Below, one piece after another: positions 26,153 through 34,815 of a stretch of 64,000 nucleotides of DNA (the first letter of the stretch is position 1; each line of letters begins with the position of its first letter). The notes under the pieces are model-generated. The model was not told where the DNA came from. It saw only the letters and a list, made by a program, of their open reading frames with translations, and searched no databases. This DNA comes from Bog-375 sp049698695. Lineage in GTDB: Bacteria; Acidobacteriota; Terriglobia; Bryobacterales; Bryobacteraceae. Location of the stretch: contig JBAVYH010000100.1 of the NCBI GenBank assembly GCA_049698695.1, forward strand, positions 5,143 through 69,142, written 5' to 3'. Position numbers and translations under genes: made by a program.

Positions 26153-27183
26153 ATCAGTCGAATCGCCTTTGCGCCACGCGGCAGGACGCGGCCGATGCGG
26201 TAGGCGCCCTCGAGCACCTGTTCGAGGCGCGCGGCATCGGTTTCGGGCAGCGAAATTAAGAGACCGCCGGAAGTTTGCGGGTCATAGAGCAGGTCTTCGA
26301 TCTCGCGCGGTAATTCGCGCGCGGCTTCCACCACGCAGGAGGCGAATTCACGATTGTTCTTGAGGCCGCCGGGGATAGTGCCCTGCCTCGCATACTCGAG
26401 CGCACCGGGGAGAAACTGGACGCGGCCGGTTTCGATTTCGAGCGTGACGCCGCTGGCCAGCGCCATTTCGCGTGCGTGACCGATCAGGCCGAAGCCGGTG
26501 ACGTCGGTGCAGCCGTGGGCGTTGAACCGCAGCATTTCTTCCGCCGCGCGCCGATTCAGGGTGAGCATCTGGCGCACCGATTCCTCGACGTGCTCCGGCG
26601 CCGCCAGCCCGCGCTTCAGTGCCGTCCCGATCACGCCGGTGCCGAGGCGCTTGGTGAGGACCAGCGCATCGCCGGGCACCGCGCTTGCATTGGCGGTCAC
26701 GCGCGCGGGATGAATAGTACCAGTCACGGCGTAGCCGAACTTGATTTCGTCATCGGCCACGCTGTGCCCGCCCAATATCGAGCAACCCGCCTCGTGCATC
26801 TTTTCGGCGCCGCCCTTGAGGATCTGCGCCAGCTCCTCCGCGTCGCCCTTGGCCGGGTAGGCGACAATGGAGAGCGCCGAAATCGGCCGTCCGCCCATGG
26901 CATAAACGTCGCTCAGCGCATTGGCGGCGGCGATGGCGCCGAAGGTGTACGGGTCGTCGACGATGGGCGTAAAAAAATCGACGGTCTGCACCAGGGCAAG
27001 CTCCGCCGTCAGCTTGTACACGCCGGCATCGTCGGCGGTGTCAAACCCGATCAGCACGTTCTCATTCGCCCAGCGGGGCACGCTCGCCAGAACCTGGTCC
27101 AACAACTTTGGACTGAGTTTGGACGCTCAACCCGCGGCCTTCACGTGCGCCGTCAGTTTGCGAAGCTGTGTCGTATCATCCAT
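26149..27183 (-). CDS. selD: selenide, water dikinase containing selenocysteine (TGA-19)
   Basis: SelD makes selenophosphate from selenide and ATP for selenocysteine and selenouridine synthesis. The standard reading frame starts at a TTG at 27105 and lacks the N-terminus. Upstream, in frame, an ATG at 27183 encodes MDDTTQLRKLTAHVKAAG, then TGA (27127-27129), then ASKLSPKLLDQVLASV. The TGA falls exactly at the catalytic Cys/Sec of the family motif G(C/U)xxK, so I read it as selenocysteine 19, giving 344 residues. The remainder is typical: GFDTADDAGVYKL, ANALSDVYAMGGRP, ILGGHSVADDEIKFG and CTDVTGFGLIGH. A SECIS-like hairpin follows the TGA. The gene is coupled to pyrF. Confidence 0.92.
27097..27113 (-). 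promoter_or_regulatory. candidate bacterial SECIS hairpin in selD
   Basis: Thirteen bases after the TGA on the coding strand is a perfect 6-bp stem, GTCCAA/TTGGAC, with the 5-nt loop AGTTG. Bacterial SECIS elements are short hairpins within the coding sequence just 3' of the UGA, with G and U in the loop. Position and shape fit; function is inferred. Confidence 0.55.
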
Positions 27184-27218
27184 GGCGCCTGGTCCGTCGC
27201 GCTCTTGACTGCATCCAC

Positions 27219-27224
27219 TATAAT
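27219..27224 (+). promoter_or_regulatory. possible -10 box of the C45 hydrolase gene
   Basis: A perfect TATAAT ends eight bases before the ATG at 27232, so a transcript would start almost at the start codon (leaderless). TTGACT at 27205 is too close to serve as its -35. Tentative. Confidence 0.3.
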
Positions 27225-27231
27225 AACGGCA

Positions 27232-28611
27232 ATGTATCGCACTCTCTGGTTTTCTGCTCTTCTGCTGGCTGTGGCGCTTACACTGCTCTCCGGCGATCCC
27301 AAAACCGATCCGCGCTTGACGAAGGCTTCGCGCGCCGCGGAGCGCAATGGATGGATCCAGGTTCATCTGGAGGGCTCGCCCGCCGAAATTGGCTTCCAGC
27401 ACGGGTATCTGCTGGCCCCCGAAATCGAAGACACGGTCAAGGTTGTTTCCACTGAGTTCGCGCACGACGAAAAGCGGGAGTGGGGATTTTACCGCGACAC
27501 GGCGCGCGATATCTTCTGGCCCCGCGTGGAGGAGGAGTACCGCGCCGAGCTCAACGGCATTGCGGAAGGCGTGAAGGCGCGCGGCAGCAAGCTCGACTTG
27601 TGGGACATCGTGGCGCTGAACTCCTGGACGGAAGTCACGTACTACACCAAGGAACTGGAGCACAAGGCTGGCGTCACGCACGACCGTTGCAGCGCCTTCG
27701 TGGCCACAGGCAGCTACACGGCGGACCACCGGGTGGTGATCGGCCACAATAGCTGGACCGGGTATGCCGATGGCGAGCGCTGGAACATTATCTTCGATAT
27801 CGTGCCGGCACACGGCTACCACATCCTGATGGACGGCATGGCCGGGCTGATCGACAGCGGCGACGATTTCGGAGTCAATTCCGCCGGCATACTGATCACC
27901 GAAACCACCATTGGCAGTTTCTCCGGCTTCGACCCGAATGGCATTCCCGAATTCGTGCGCGCGCGCAAGGCCATGCAATATGCGGCATCCATCGACGATT
28001 TCGCGCGCATCATGAAGGAAGGCAACAATGGCGGCTACGCCAACAACTGGCTGGTGGCCGACCGCAACACCAACGAAATTGCCGATCTGGAGCTGGGCCT
28101 CAAGAACGTCAATCTGTGGCGCAGCCGGGACGGGTTCTTTGTCGGCTCGAATTTCCCGATCGATCCCCAGTTGATTCGCGAAGAAACCACCTTCAAGACG
28201 GATGACGCGGGCGGTTCGGCAAACGCGCGCCACGCCCGCTGGCTGGAGCTGATGGAAGAGGACCGCGGCAAGATCGACATCGCCGCCGGGCAGCGCTTCC
28301 TCGGCGACCACTACGACACATTTGCGAAGAAGGTCGAGCCAAGCGAGCGCACCTTGTGCGGCCACATCGACCTTTCCCCGCGCGGCGTGCCGAAGTGGCT
28401 GGAACCGTACGCTCCCGCCGGCGCCGTGCAGAACAAAGTGACCAGCGCCGCGCTGGCCGCCAAGATGGCGTTCACGGCCGCCCTGGGCCACGCCTGCGGC
28501 AAGGACTTCCATTCCGCCTCGTACTTGATCCAACACCCGGAATACGCGTGGTACCGGCCCATCCTCCGCGACATGGACGCCAGGGGGTGGACGGAATTCC
28601 AGGCGAAATAG
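27232..28611 (+). CDS. exported C45/phospholipase B-like Ntn hydrolase
   Basis: A signal peptide (LWFSALLLAVALTLLSG) precedes a long N-terminal region and the Ntn-hydrolase core. The core begins at DRCSAFVATGSYTADHRVV, where the Cys would be the nucleophile exposed by self-cleavage; GHNSWTGYADGERWN follows. The family includes acyl-CoA:6-APA acyltransferase-like (peptidase C45) and phospholipase B-like amidases, so it should hydrolyse a linear amide or ester in the periplasm. It is divergent from selD with 48 bp between starts. At 459 residues it fits the family. Confidence 0.8.
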   Translation: MYRTLWFSALLLAVALTLLSGDPKTDPRLTKASRAAERNGWIQVHLEGSPAEIGFQHGYLLAPEIEDTVKVVSTEFAHDEKREWGFYRDTARDIFWPRVEEEYRAELNGIAEGVKARGSKLDLWDIVALNSWTEVTYYTKELEHKAGVTHDRCSAFVATGSYTADHRVVIGHNSWTGYADGERWNIIFDIVPAHGYHILMDGMAGLIDSGDDFGVNSAGILITETTIGSFSGFDPNGIPEFVRARKAMQYAASIDDFARIMKEGNNGGYANNWLVADRNTNEIADLELGLKNVNLWRSRDGFFVGSNFPIDPQLIREETTFKTDDAGGSANARHARWLELMEEDRGKIDIAAGQRFLGDHYDTFAKKVEPSERTLCGHIDLSPRGVPKWLEPYAPAGAVQNKVTSAALAAKMAFTAALGHACGKDFHSASYLIQHPEYAWYRPILRDMDARGWTEFQAK

Positions 28612-28627
28612 GCGGCGCAGAGCGCCC

Positions 28628-29587
28628 CTATTTCCCCGTGGCCTGTGCAAAGGCAACGTCTGGCTTCTTGCTGACCAGCTCCTCGATGCTCATGCCTCCG
28701 AACAGCCTCTGGAATTGGCCCGGCTCGAATTGCCGGTGCTCCCACGTGCCAGCGCGCTCGCGAAAAACATAGACAACGACTCGAAGGGGGACCTGCTGCG
28801 CTACCGTCTCGCCAAAACCGGCCGCGTCGAATTGCGCCTCGAAACCGAACACACGCGAGGCCTCGTTCACCGCTACGTTGCCTTTCAGATTGGTGTCGAA
28901 GATCTCAGGATCGCATTGCGCGTAGTATTCCATGCACCACTTCCTGGAGATCAGCGGCTCGATTGAGCGTGAAAACTCGCGCCGCTGCGGATCGCCCGAA
29001 TAGGGATACACTTCCGCCAGACGATTCCTCTTCAAGTCATAAACCTCAATGTGCATGGGATGGACGGACATGAAATGCACTTCACTGCCGCGCAGTATCG
29101 CGTAGTCCGATCCCAGGAGCCCTATCAGCCAGCCCGAGAGTGCTGCCTTGAGCGATAGCTGCGAATTCAGGACGATGATGCAGCCGGCCGAGGGGTTGAC
29201 ATGCGTGTCGATATAAATGATGCCGCGATATTCGCGTAGGCCATCGGCCGATCCGAGGCAATCCATCTGTATCGCACCCTGGAAAAGCGCATGGGCTTCT
29301 CCCAGGTCGGCGCGCCGCAACTCGTCCTTGGCACGGTCATAGCGGATCACGTGGAGCGGAGGCTGAAGCGTACCCGACCCATCGTCGGTGTAATAGGCAA
29401 GCAGGTATGCGTCGTCGCTGCCGATCGCATAGCTCGTGATGTTTCTGCCCAACTCCGCCGCGGTGAACTGCTGCGTGGGCACATCTGCGGTCCGCAGCGC
29501 ATCACCGAGTGTCCCCGCAGCGAGGTTGCCGGGCCCGGCTGCGAGAAACAGAAGGCTCGTAACCGCCGGGATCATCTTGCTCAACAT
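28628..29587 (-). CDS. hypothetical secreted protein
   Basis: This 319-residue protein has a signal peptide (LLFLAAGPGNLAAG). The mature region contains YAIGSDDAYLLAYYTDDGSG, RYDRAKDELRRADLGEAH and VHPMHIEVYDLKRNRL, a blade-like beta pattern that could be a small propeller. I do not recognise a family. It lies immediately downstream of the displaced leuS fragment on the same strand, so it was probably the original 3' neighbour of leuS. Confidence 0.55.
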   Translation of the reverse strand: MLSKMIPAVTSLLFLAAGPGNLAAGTLGDALRTADVPTQQFTAAELGRNITSYAIGSDDAYLLAYYTDDGSGTLQPPLHVIRYDRAKDELRRADLGEAHALFQGAIQMDCLGSADGLREYRGIIYIDTHVNPSAGCIIVLNSQLSLKAALSGWLIGLLGSDYAILRGSEVHFMSVHPMHIEVYDLKRNRLAEVYPYSGDPQRREFSRSIEPLISRKWCMEYYAQCDPEIFDTNLKGNVAVNEASRVFGFEAQFDAAGFGETVAQQVPLRVVVYVFRERAGTWEHRQFEPGQFQRLFGGMSIEELVSKKPDVAFAQATGK

Positions 29588-29606
29588 TGATGCAATCGTG
29601 GTGGCC

Positions 29607-29852
29607 TCACTTTACCACGATGTTTACCAGCTTATCGGGGACGGTAACGATGCGCACAATCTGCTTGCCGGCGATGGACTGCTGGGCTTTCGGGTCGGCC
29701 AGGGCTAGCTTCTCGAGGTCGTCTTTTGAGGTGCCGAACGGGGCGTAGACGCGGCTGCGGAGTTTGCCGTTGACCTGGACCACGATTTCGGCTTCCTCGG
29801 CTTTGGCTAGCTCGGGATCGTAGGGCGGCCAAGGTTGCCGGAAGACCGGGCC
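29607..29852 (-). pseudogene. displaced duplicate of the leuS 3' end (81 codons plus stop)
   Basis: This stretch encodes the last 81 residues of leucyl-tRNA synthetase with its own stop, beginning GPVFRQPWPPYDPEL. It differs from the leuS 3' end at 32347-32592 at about 22 of 243 bases and 6 of 81 residues. Homology starts abruptly at the Gly codon and ends at the stop; flanks on both sides are unrelated. There is no start codon. The many synonymous changes mean both copies evolved as real leuS ends before being brought together, rather than arising by recent tandem duplication. Confidence 0.88.
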
Positions 29853-29939
29853 ATCGTGGGGGCTTTCGGGAACAGCCCCCGAATCTCCCCATGGTCGGGG
29901 TAAAGGAGAGTTGGCAGTGCGGGGACGACGGCGGCGAGC

Positions 29940-30449
29940 TCAGGTCCCAAAATCAGGTTCTACATGTTCACAAATGATGTGCACCATCAGGAGCGGGTCC
30001 ATTACGGGCAGCGGGACGTGAGCCTCGCTGTTGTCGATATGCAAGTGACAGCGCGGAATTGTTAGCGGATCGTGGCGCGTTGCGGCGTTAAGGTGGAATC
30101 GGACCATTTTGATGGTCCGCGAACGTGCCAAGGTTATGTGGAATTGGAACTGTCTGACAAGCCAACCGCCCTGTTTTTCTTCCAGTTTGATTTCGAAGCT
30201 AAGCCGAGCTCCAGACGAAAACTGCACGTCCGGGCAGCTTAACTGACTGAAGCCCCCCTGGAGTGTCATCAATTGAGGAATTTTCTCGTCTGTGCGCTCA
30301 ATCCGGCCACAGTCAACTTTCCGGGATAGGTAGGCCCGGAGCTGCCGACGGACGATATCCGGTGCTTCCAGCAGCATCCTGTCGACAGCCGCGTCGGTCG
30401 CAGCTTCGCGGTCTCGCGCCAACCGCAACAGGTCGCTCTCGATGCTCAC
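29940..30449 (-). CDS. island gene C, unknown 169-residue protein
   Basis: I do not recognise this protein. The N-terminal ~60 residues are helical and charged (RLARDREAATDAAVDRMLLE). The C-terminal half is beta-rich with a distinctive end, PRCHLHIDNSEAHVPLPVMD, followed by PLLMVHIICEHVEPDFG; the His/Asp/Glu residues could bind metal or form an active site. Its ATG overlaps the stop of gene B by four bases, and it is the last gene of the three-gene operon. It is a candidate effector or partner of the ATPase; this is inference. Confidence 0.6.
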   Translation of the reverse strand: MSIESDLLRLARDREAATDAAVDRMLLEAPDIVRRQLRAYLSRKVDCGRIERTDEKIPQLMTLQGGFSQLSCPDVQFSSGARLSFEIKLEEKQGGWLVRQFQFHITLARSRTIKMVRFHLNAATRHDPLTIPRCHLHIDNSEAHVPLPVMDPLLMVHIICEHVEPDFGT

Positions 30450-30892
30450 GCTGGCGAACCCCTCAAGATCTCATCAGGTGTAATGAGCAGGATGTCAGTG
30501 AGGCGGTTACGCAGGTTCGGAGCAGCTGTCAGTATGCGCTCGACAACGTCAGCATCAGCAAGCAACATCGCCGTTCCGCCAGCTGTCAATAGCACGACGT
30601 TTCGGTCGAACGAACCGACCAACGATGGGAGCCAACGGTCCAATGCAATGACAATGAGATCCGAGGCGTCACGATTAATCAGCGGTTCCAGATTCTCTGG
30701 CTGGAGCTCCGACCCTGCCAATTGGTGGAGGTTGAGTCCGAGTTGAATTTCCACCTCCGCCGCAATTTCCGCTAGCACCGCATCTCTTTCGCCTGCGGCA
30801 CAGATCAGCAGATATAGAGATGGGGCGTCTTGTCCCACGGCCGCAAGCCGTCTGACGAGCCGAAAAGGCGTAGTTGCCGAGAATTCGGTCAT
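30446..30892 (-). CDS. island gene B, unknown 148-residue protein
   Basis: No family is recognised. The sequence alternates strands and helices like a small alpha/beta domain (PSLYLLICAAGERDAVLAEI, DLIVIALDRWLPSLVGSFDR, NVVLLTAGGTAMLLADADVV). It could be a degenerate P-loop-like or TIR/CARF-like fold, but no catalytic motif is evident. It has four-base overlaps with both neighbours, so stoichiometric production with the ATPase is expected. Confidence 0.6.
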   Translation of the reverse strand: MTEFSATTPFRLVRRLAAVGQDAPSLYLLICAAGERDAVLAEIAAEVEIQLGLNLHQLAGSELQPENLEPLINRDASDLIVIALDRWLPSLVGSFDRNVVLLTAGGTAMLLADADVVERILTAAPNLRNRLTDILLITPDEILRGSPA

Positions 30893-32142
30893 GCCGTCTT
30901 GGGCAGCACTTTTGCGAGCGCCGGATGAACGACGAAAGACTCGCGGCCGTTGCTAAAATGTTCAAGAACCTGACGGTTGACGAGCAACTCCCGCGAGGCC
31001 GAGTCTCTGACTTCGAAGCCCTCACCAGTGGCAAGCTGCCGCAGCCGCAGCCGATGGGTCCTGCCGAGGCCTGCAAGGTAACGGTTCCCAAGCTGCCTGA
31101 TAGCCGTGCGCACATGCTGACGGCCGATGCGATCTTGATCGTTATTATACGCATACTCGGCCGCCGATCGAGCCAGAGTCAGCAGATCCCGCAGGACCCC
31201 ACCCGAGCCCTTCACAACGGATGTGATTTCCTTGTTGTCCATCAATTCTTGAGCCCCTCGCCGCTCCAAAATCTTAACTAAGAAAACGGACTCGGCTGGA
31301 GCAGCTGCGGGAATGTGCTTGACGACATCGAAGTAGTTCTCGATGAACCGACTCTCGTCATACCAGAGCAGTAACGGAGCTGCGACGATCGCCGTAATGT
31401 TAGTGCCCCTCAACGCTCGCAGATCCTGTTCGGCGTATTCACGGAAACGATCCGCCCTTATCAGGCGATCAAGACCGTCGACCAAAAATGTAATCTGGGC
31501 GCCAGCCTCTAACAATGGCGAGGCAATTCGCTGCAGTAGTTCCTTTACCTCGTTCACCTCCCGTCTCAGGGCAGGAAACCGTAATTTCATTAGCCCAGGT
31601 ACATTGATGCGCACCAAGCCGGGGTTCTGATCGTCGTCGTCGTAGTCCATCCCGTCCGGATCCATCCACTTTGTCGTTCCAAAGGCGATTTCACGAAGCT
31701 TCTGAAATGCAGCCCTGGCATCTTCAGACGGTTCGCTCCCCGTGTTCCTTTGCCTCTGGTAGAGCGCGATACCCATGTTAGCCAGAATCGCCCCGCTGCT
31801 AAGCCCGTTAAGGTCAGTATGGTTCGCGAGATCCAGGTAAATGTTCACCGCGTCAGCGTGACGTTTGAGGAGCTGGTGCGTGAGCGCAAGCTCTGTTGTC
31901 TTTCCTGAGCCTATGCCACCAACCACGGCGATCTGAATCCCGCGGCTTAACTCAGCGGAAGTTGCGAGCGATTCGTGGATTGGGGGCTGCGTCGCGTCAC
32001 GGGGATCATGATCGCGGCTGACTATCAGGTCATGGGCGAGCAGATCGCGGGGCAAGGCAATCGGGTTCAACCTCTCCAAGAATGGTCTGTAGAGTTGTCG
32101 GCGGTCGAACGCTACAGCACTTGATTTGTTGTCCGCTTCCAT
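30889..32142 (-). CDS. island gene A, P-loop ATPase (AAA/STAND-like)
   Basis: This 417-residue protein has Walker A GGIGSGKTT at residues 75-83, Walker B ITFLVDGLDRL at about 217-227, and a later SGGVLRDLLTLARSAAEYA helix (313-331) typical of a group of bacterial AAA/STAND-like ATPases. A charged RREVNEVKELLQRI helix just before Walker B also fits that group. The final ~70 residues (LRLRQLATGEGFEVRDSASRE onward) look like a winged-helix. Such ATPases usually act as sensors or switches in conflict systems. It is first of three overlapping genes. Confidence 0.78.
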   Translation of the reverse strand: MEADNKSSAVAFDRRQLYRPFLERLNPIALPRDLLAHDLIVSRDHDPRDATQPPIHESLATSAELSRGIQIAVVGGIGSGKTTELALTHQLLKRHADAVNIYLDLANHTDLNGLSSGAILANMGIALYQRQRNTGSEPSEDARAAFQKLREIAFGTTKWMDPDGMDYDDDDQNPGLVRINVPGLMKLRFPALRREVNEVKELLQRIASPLLEAGAQITFLVDGLDRLIRADRFREYAEQDLRALRGTNITAIVAAPLLLWYDESRFIENYFDVVKHIPAAAPAESVFLVKILERRGAQELMDNKEITSVVKGSGGVLRDLLTLARSAAEYAYNNDQDRIGRQHVRTAIRQLGNRYLAGLGRTHRLRLRQLATGEGFEVRDSASRELLVNRQVLEHFSNGRESFVVHPALAKVLPKTA

Positions 32143-32346
32143 GGCGCCTAAAGCCCAGTATAGAAAACTTCGGCACGACTTCGCTCTCGATGCTATATCC
32201 TCACGGCACTTGTGAGGCTACTGGCCCTGTCTGCCGGAATCGCGCCCTCGAAAGGGCGCTGGGAAGTGCTCCAGATCAGGAGCGGAGGTCGGTTTCGTTC
32301 CGGCGACGCCCATCCGCTGAACTGGGTTGCGCGGGATTCCGGGGGC

Positions 32347-34788
32347 TTATTTGACCACGATGTTCACCAGCTTATCGGGGACGGTGACGATGCGGACGAT
32401 CTGTTTGCCGGCGATGGACTGCTGCACTTTGGGGTCGGCCAGGGCTAGCTTCTCGAGCTCGTCTTTTGAGGCGCCGAACGGGGCGAAGACGCGGCTGCGG
32501 AGTTTGCCGTTGACCTGGACGACGATTTCGGCTTCCTCGGCTTTGGCAAGCTCGGGATCATAGGCCGGCCACGGGTGGCGGAAAACTGGGCCTTCTCGAC
32601 CGAGTTCTTCCCAGATCTCCTGGGCGAGGTAGGGGGCGAACGGGGCGAGCATCAGCGCCAGCTTCTCCAGCACATCGTTGACCACCGCGGAGCCGATATT
32701 CTCCTCTTCGGCGTAGAGCACGTTGACCAGCTCCATTACGCTGGCAATGCAAGTGTTGAAATGCCAGCGCGTCTCGAAGTCTTCGGTGATCTTTTTGAGG
32801 CACTGGTGGAGCTTGCGCTGCACCTGGCGGTCGGAAGCGCCTACTGCGGGTGCATCGGCGCCGATATGGCGGGTGACGAAGCGGTAAACGCGGCCGAGGA
32901 AGCGGTAAATGCCGTCGGCGCCTTCCCAGCGCCAATCGACTTCCTTTTCGGGCGGCGCGGCGAAGAGCACGAACATGCGGGCGGTATCGGTGCCATATTT
33001 TTCGGCCAGCATGTCGGCGCCCACCACGTTGCCTCTGGATTTCGACATTTTGGTACCTTCGGCGATCACCATGCCCTGGTTGAACATGCGGCGGACAGGC
33101 TCGTTGTTGCGGATGAGGCCGATATCGCGCATCACCTTGGTGAAGAAGCGCGAGTAGATGAGGTGCAGGATGGCGTGCTCGATGCCGCCGATGTATTGAT
33201 CGATCTCGAACCAGTAGGCGATCTTGGCGGAGTCGAACGGAGCTTTGCTGTTGTGCGGATCGCAATAGCGGTAGAAATACCAGGATGAATCGATAAAGGT
33301 ATCCATGGTATCGGTCTCGCGCCGCGCGGCGCCGCCGCACTTGGGGCAGAGGACGTTGACGAACTCGGGCACGTTTTCGAGCGGCGACCGGCCCGTGCCG
33401 GTGATCTCGACGCGATCGGGCAAGCGCACGGGGAGCTGGTCTTCGGGCACAGGGACAGCGCCGCACGCGGGGCAGTAGATCACAGGAATGGGCGTGCCCC
33501 AATAACGCTGGCGTGAGATGCCCCAATCTTTGATGCGGAAGGTAACGGCCGCATCGCCGAAGCCGTGCTGGCGGGCATGGGCGGTCATCTGGACGCGGGC
33601 CTCCTCGCTCGAAAGGCCGGACCAGGGGCCGGTGTTTTCGGTGATGCCATCCTCGGTGAACGCGCTGGTCAGGCCCGGCTCGACGCCGAGCGCGCCATCG
33701 ACGGGACGGATGACCGGGCGGACGGTGATCGAGTACTTGCGGCAGAACTCGAAATCGCGCTCGTCATGTGCGGGCACGGCCATGATGGCGCCGGTGCCGT
33801 AACCCATCAACACGAAGTTGCCGATCCAGATGGGAATCTTTTCGCCGCTATACGGATTGACGGCATAGCTTCCGGTGAAGAAGCCTTCCTTTTCGATATC
33901 GCCGGGGTCACGGCCGGCGCGGGCATCCACCATGGCCTTGGCGCGCGCCTGGCCGGCGGCATCGAGCAATTGCGCGGTGAGCGGATGCTCGGGCGCCAGG
34001 ATCACGCAGGTGGCGCCGTAGATGGTGTCGACGCGGGTGGTGAAGACGCGAATCTTCTCGCCGGTTGCCGCCAGCGTGAAATCGATTTCGGCGCCTTCGG
34101 AGCGGCCGATCCAGTTGCGCTGCATGACGAGCACGCGCTCCGGCCAGCCCTCTTCGAGCTGGCGCATATCGGCCAGCAACTGGTCGGCATAATCGGTAAT
34201 TTTGAGGAACCACTGCTCGAGCGCGCGCTGTTCGACGGGCGTGTCTTCATGGCGCCAGCAGCAACCTTCCACCACCTGTTCATTGGCCAGTACGGTGCCG
34301 CACTTCGGGCACCAGTTGACCAGCGCTTTTTTGCGGTAGGCGAGGCCGCGCTCGAGCATCTTGAGAAAGAACCACTGGTTCCAGCGGTAGTACTCGGGCT
34401 CGCAAGTGGAAATTTCGCGGTCCCAGTCATAGCTGAAGGCGAAGCGCCGGTGGGTTTTCTTCATCGCCTGGATGTTCTGGAGGGTCCATTGGCGCGGCGG
34501 CACTTGGTTGGCGATGGCGGCATTTTCGGCGGGCAAGCCGAACGCGTCCCAACCCATGGGATGGAGCACGTTGAAACCGCGCATCCATTTATAGCGAGCC
34601 AGGGCGTCGCCGATGGAGTAGTTGCGAATGTGGCCTATGTGCAGCGTGCCGCTGGGATACGGCAACATTTCCAGAACGTAGAACTTGGGCTTGGCGGAAT
34701 TCTCTTCCGCGCGGTAGAAATCGGCGTTCTGCCAACGCTCGTGCCACTTGAGTTCGATGTGGCGATGGTCGTAGGGCCTTTCGGGCAT
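32347..34788 (-). CDS. leuS: leucyl-tRNA synthetase
   Basis: LeuRS charges tRNA-Leu. The class I HIGH motif lies in PYPSGTLHIGHIRNYSIGD, the KMSKS loop in EGTKMSKSRGNVV, and zinc-domain Cys pairs in NWCPKCGTVL. An editing domain is present. I chose the ATG at 34788 (MPERPYDHRHIELKWHERWQ), giving 813 residues; the open frame further upstream is a shadow over the divergent isomerase gene. The last 81 codons appear to have been supplied with the adjacent island, because a second version lies at 29607-29852. Only 27 bp separate this start from the divergent gene. Confidence 0.95.
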   Translation of the reverse strand: MPERPYDHRHIELKWHERWQNADFYRAEENSAKPKFYVLEMLPYPSGTLHIGHIRNYSIGDALARYKWMRGFNVLHPMGWDAFGLPAENAAIANQVPPRQWTLQNIQAMKKTHRRFAFSYDWDREISTCEPEYYRWNQWFFLKMLERGLAYRKKALVNWCPKCGTVLANEQVVEGCCWRHEDTPVEQRALEQWFLKITDYADQLLADMRQLEEGWPERVLVMQRNWIGRSEGAEIDFTLAATGEKIRVFTTRVDTIYGATCVILAPEHPLTAQLLDAAGQARAKAMVDARAGRDPGDIEKEGFFTGSYAVNPYSGEKIPIWIGNFVLMGYGTGAIMAVPAHDERDFEFCRKYSITVRPVIRPVDGALGVEPGLTSAFTEDGITENTGPWSGLSSEEARVQMTAHARQHGFGDAAVTFRIKDWGISRQRYWGTPIPVIYCPACGAVPVPEDQLPVRLPDRVEITGTGRSPLENVPEFVNVLCPKCGGAARRETDTMDTFIDSSWYFYRYCDPHNSKAPFDSAKIAYWFEIDQYIGGIEHAILHLIYSRFFTKVMRDIGLIRNNEPVRRMFNQGMVIAEGTKMSKSRGNVVGADMLAEKYGTDTARMFVLFAAPPEKEVDWRWEGADGIYRFLGRVYRFVTRHIGADAPAVGASDRQVQRKLHQCLKKITEDFETRWHFNTCIASVMELVNVLYAEEENIGSAVVNDVLEKLALMLAPFAPYLAQEIWEELGREGPVFRHPWPAYDPELAKAEEAEIVVQVNGKLRSRVFAPFGASKDELEKLALADPKVQQSIAGKQIVRIVTVPDKLVNIVVK

Positions 34789-34815
34789 AGAATGCTGTTC
34801 AGGGAGATGAAACTT

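Larger units (their letters stand above)
29853..32346. mobile_element. genomic island between two leuS 3' ends
   Basis: The 2.5-kb segment is bracketed by directly repeated leuS 3' ends and carries three overlapping genes transcribed on the minus strand. Its base composition is visibly more AT-rich than flanking genes. No integrase is inside, so entry by homologous recombination with incoming DNA carrying a foreign leuS end is the simplest reading. The hairpin GGGGGCT/AGCCCCC at 29864-29886 lies at the distal edge and may terminate the operon. Confidence 0.65.
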
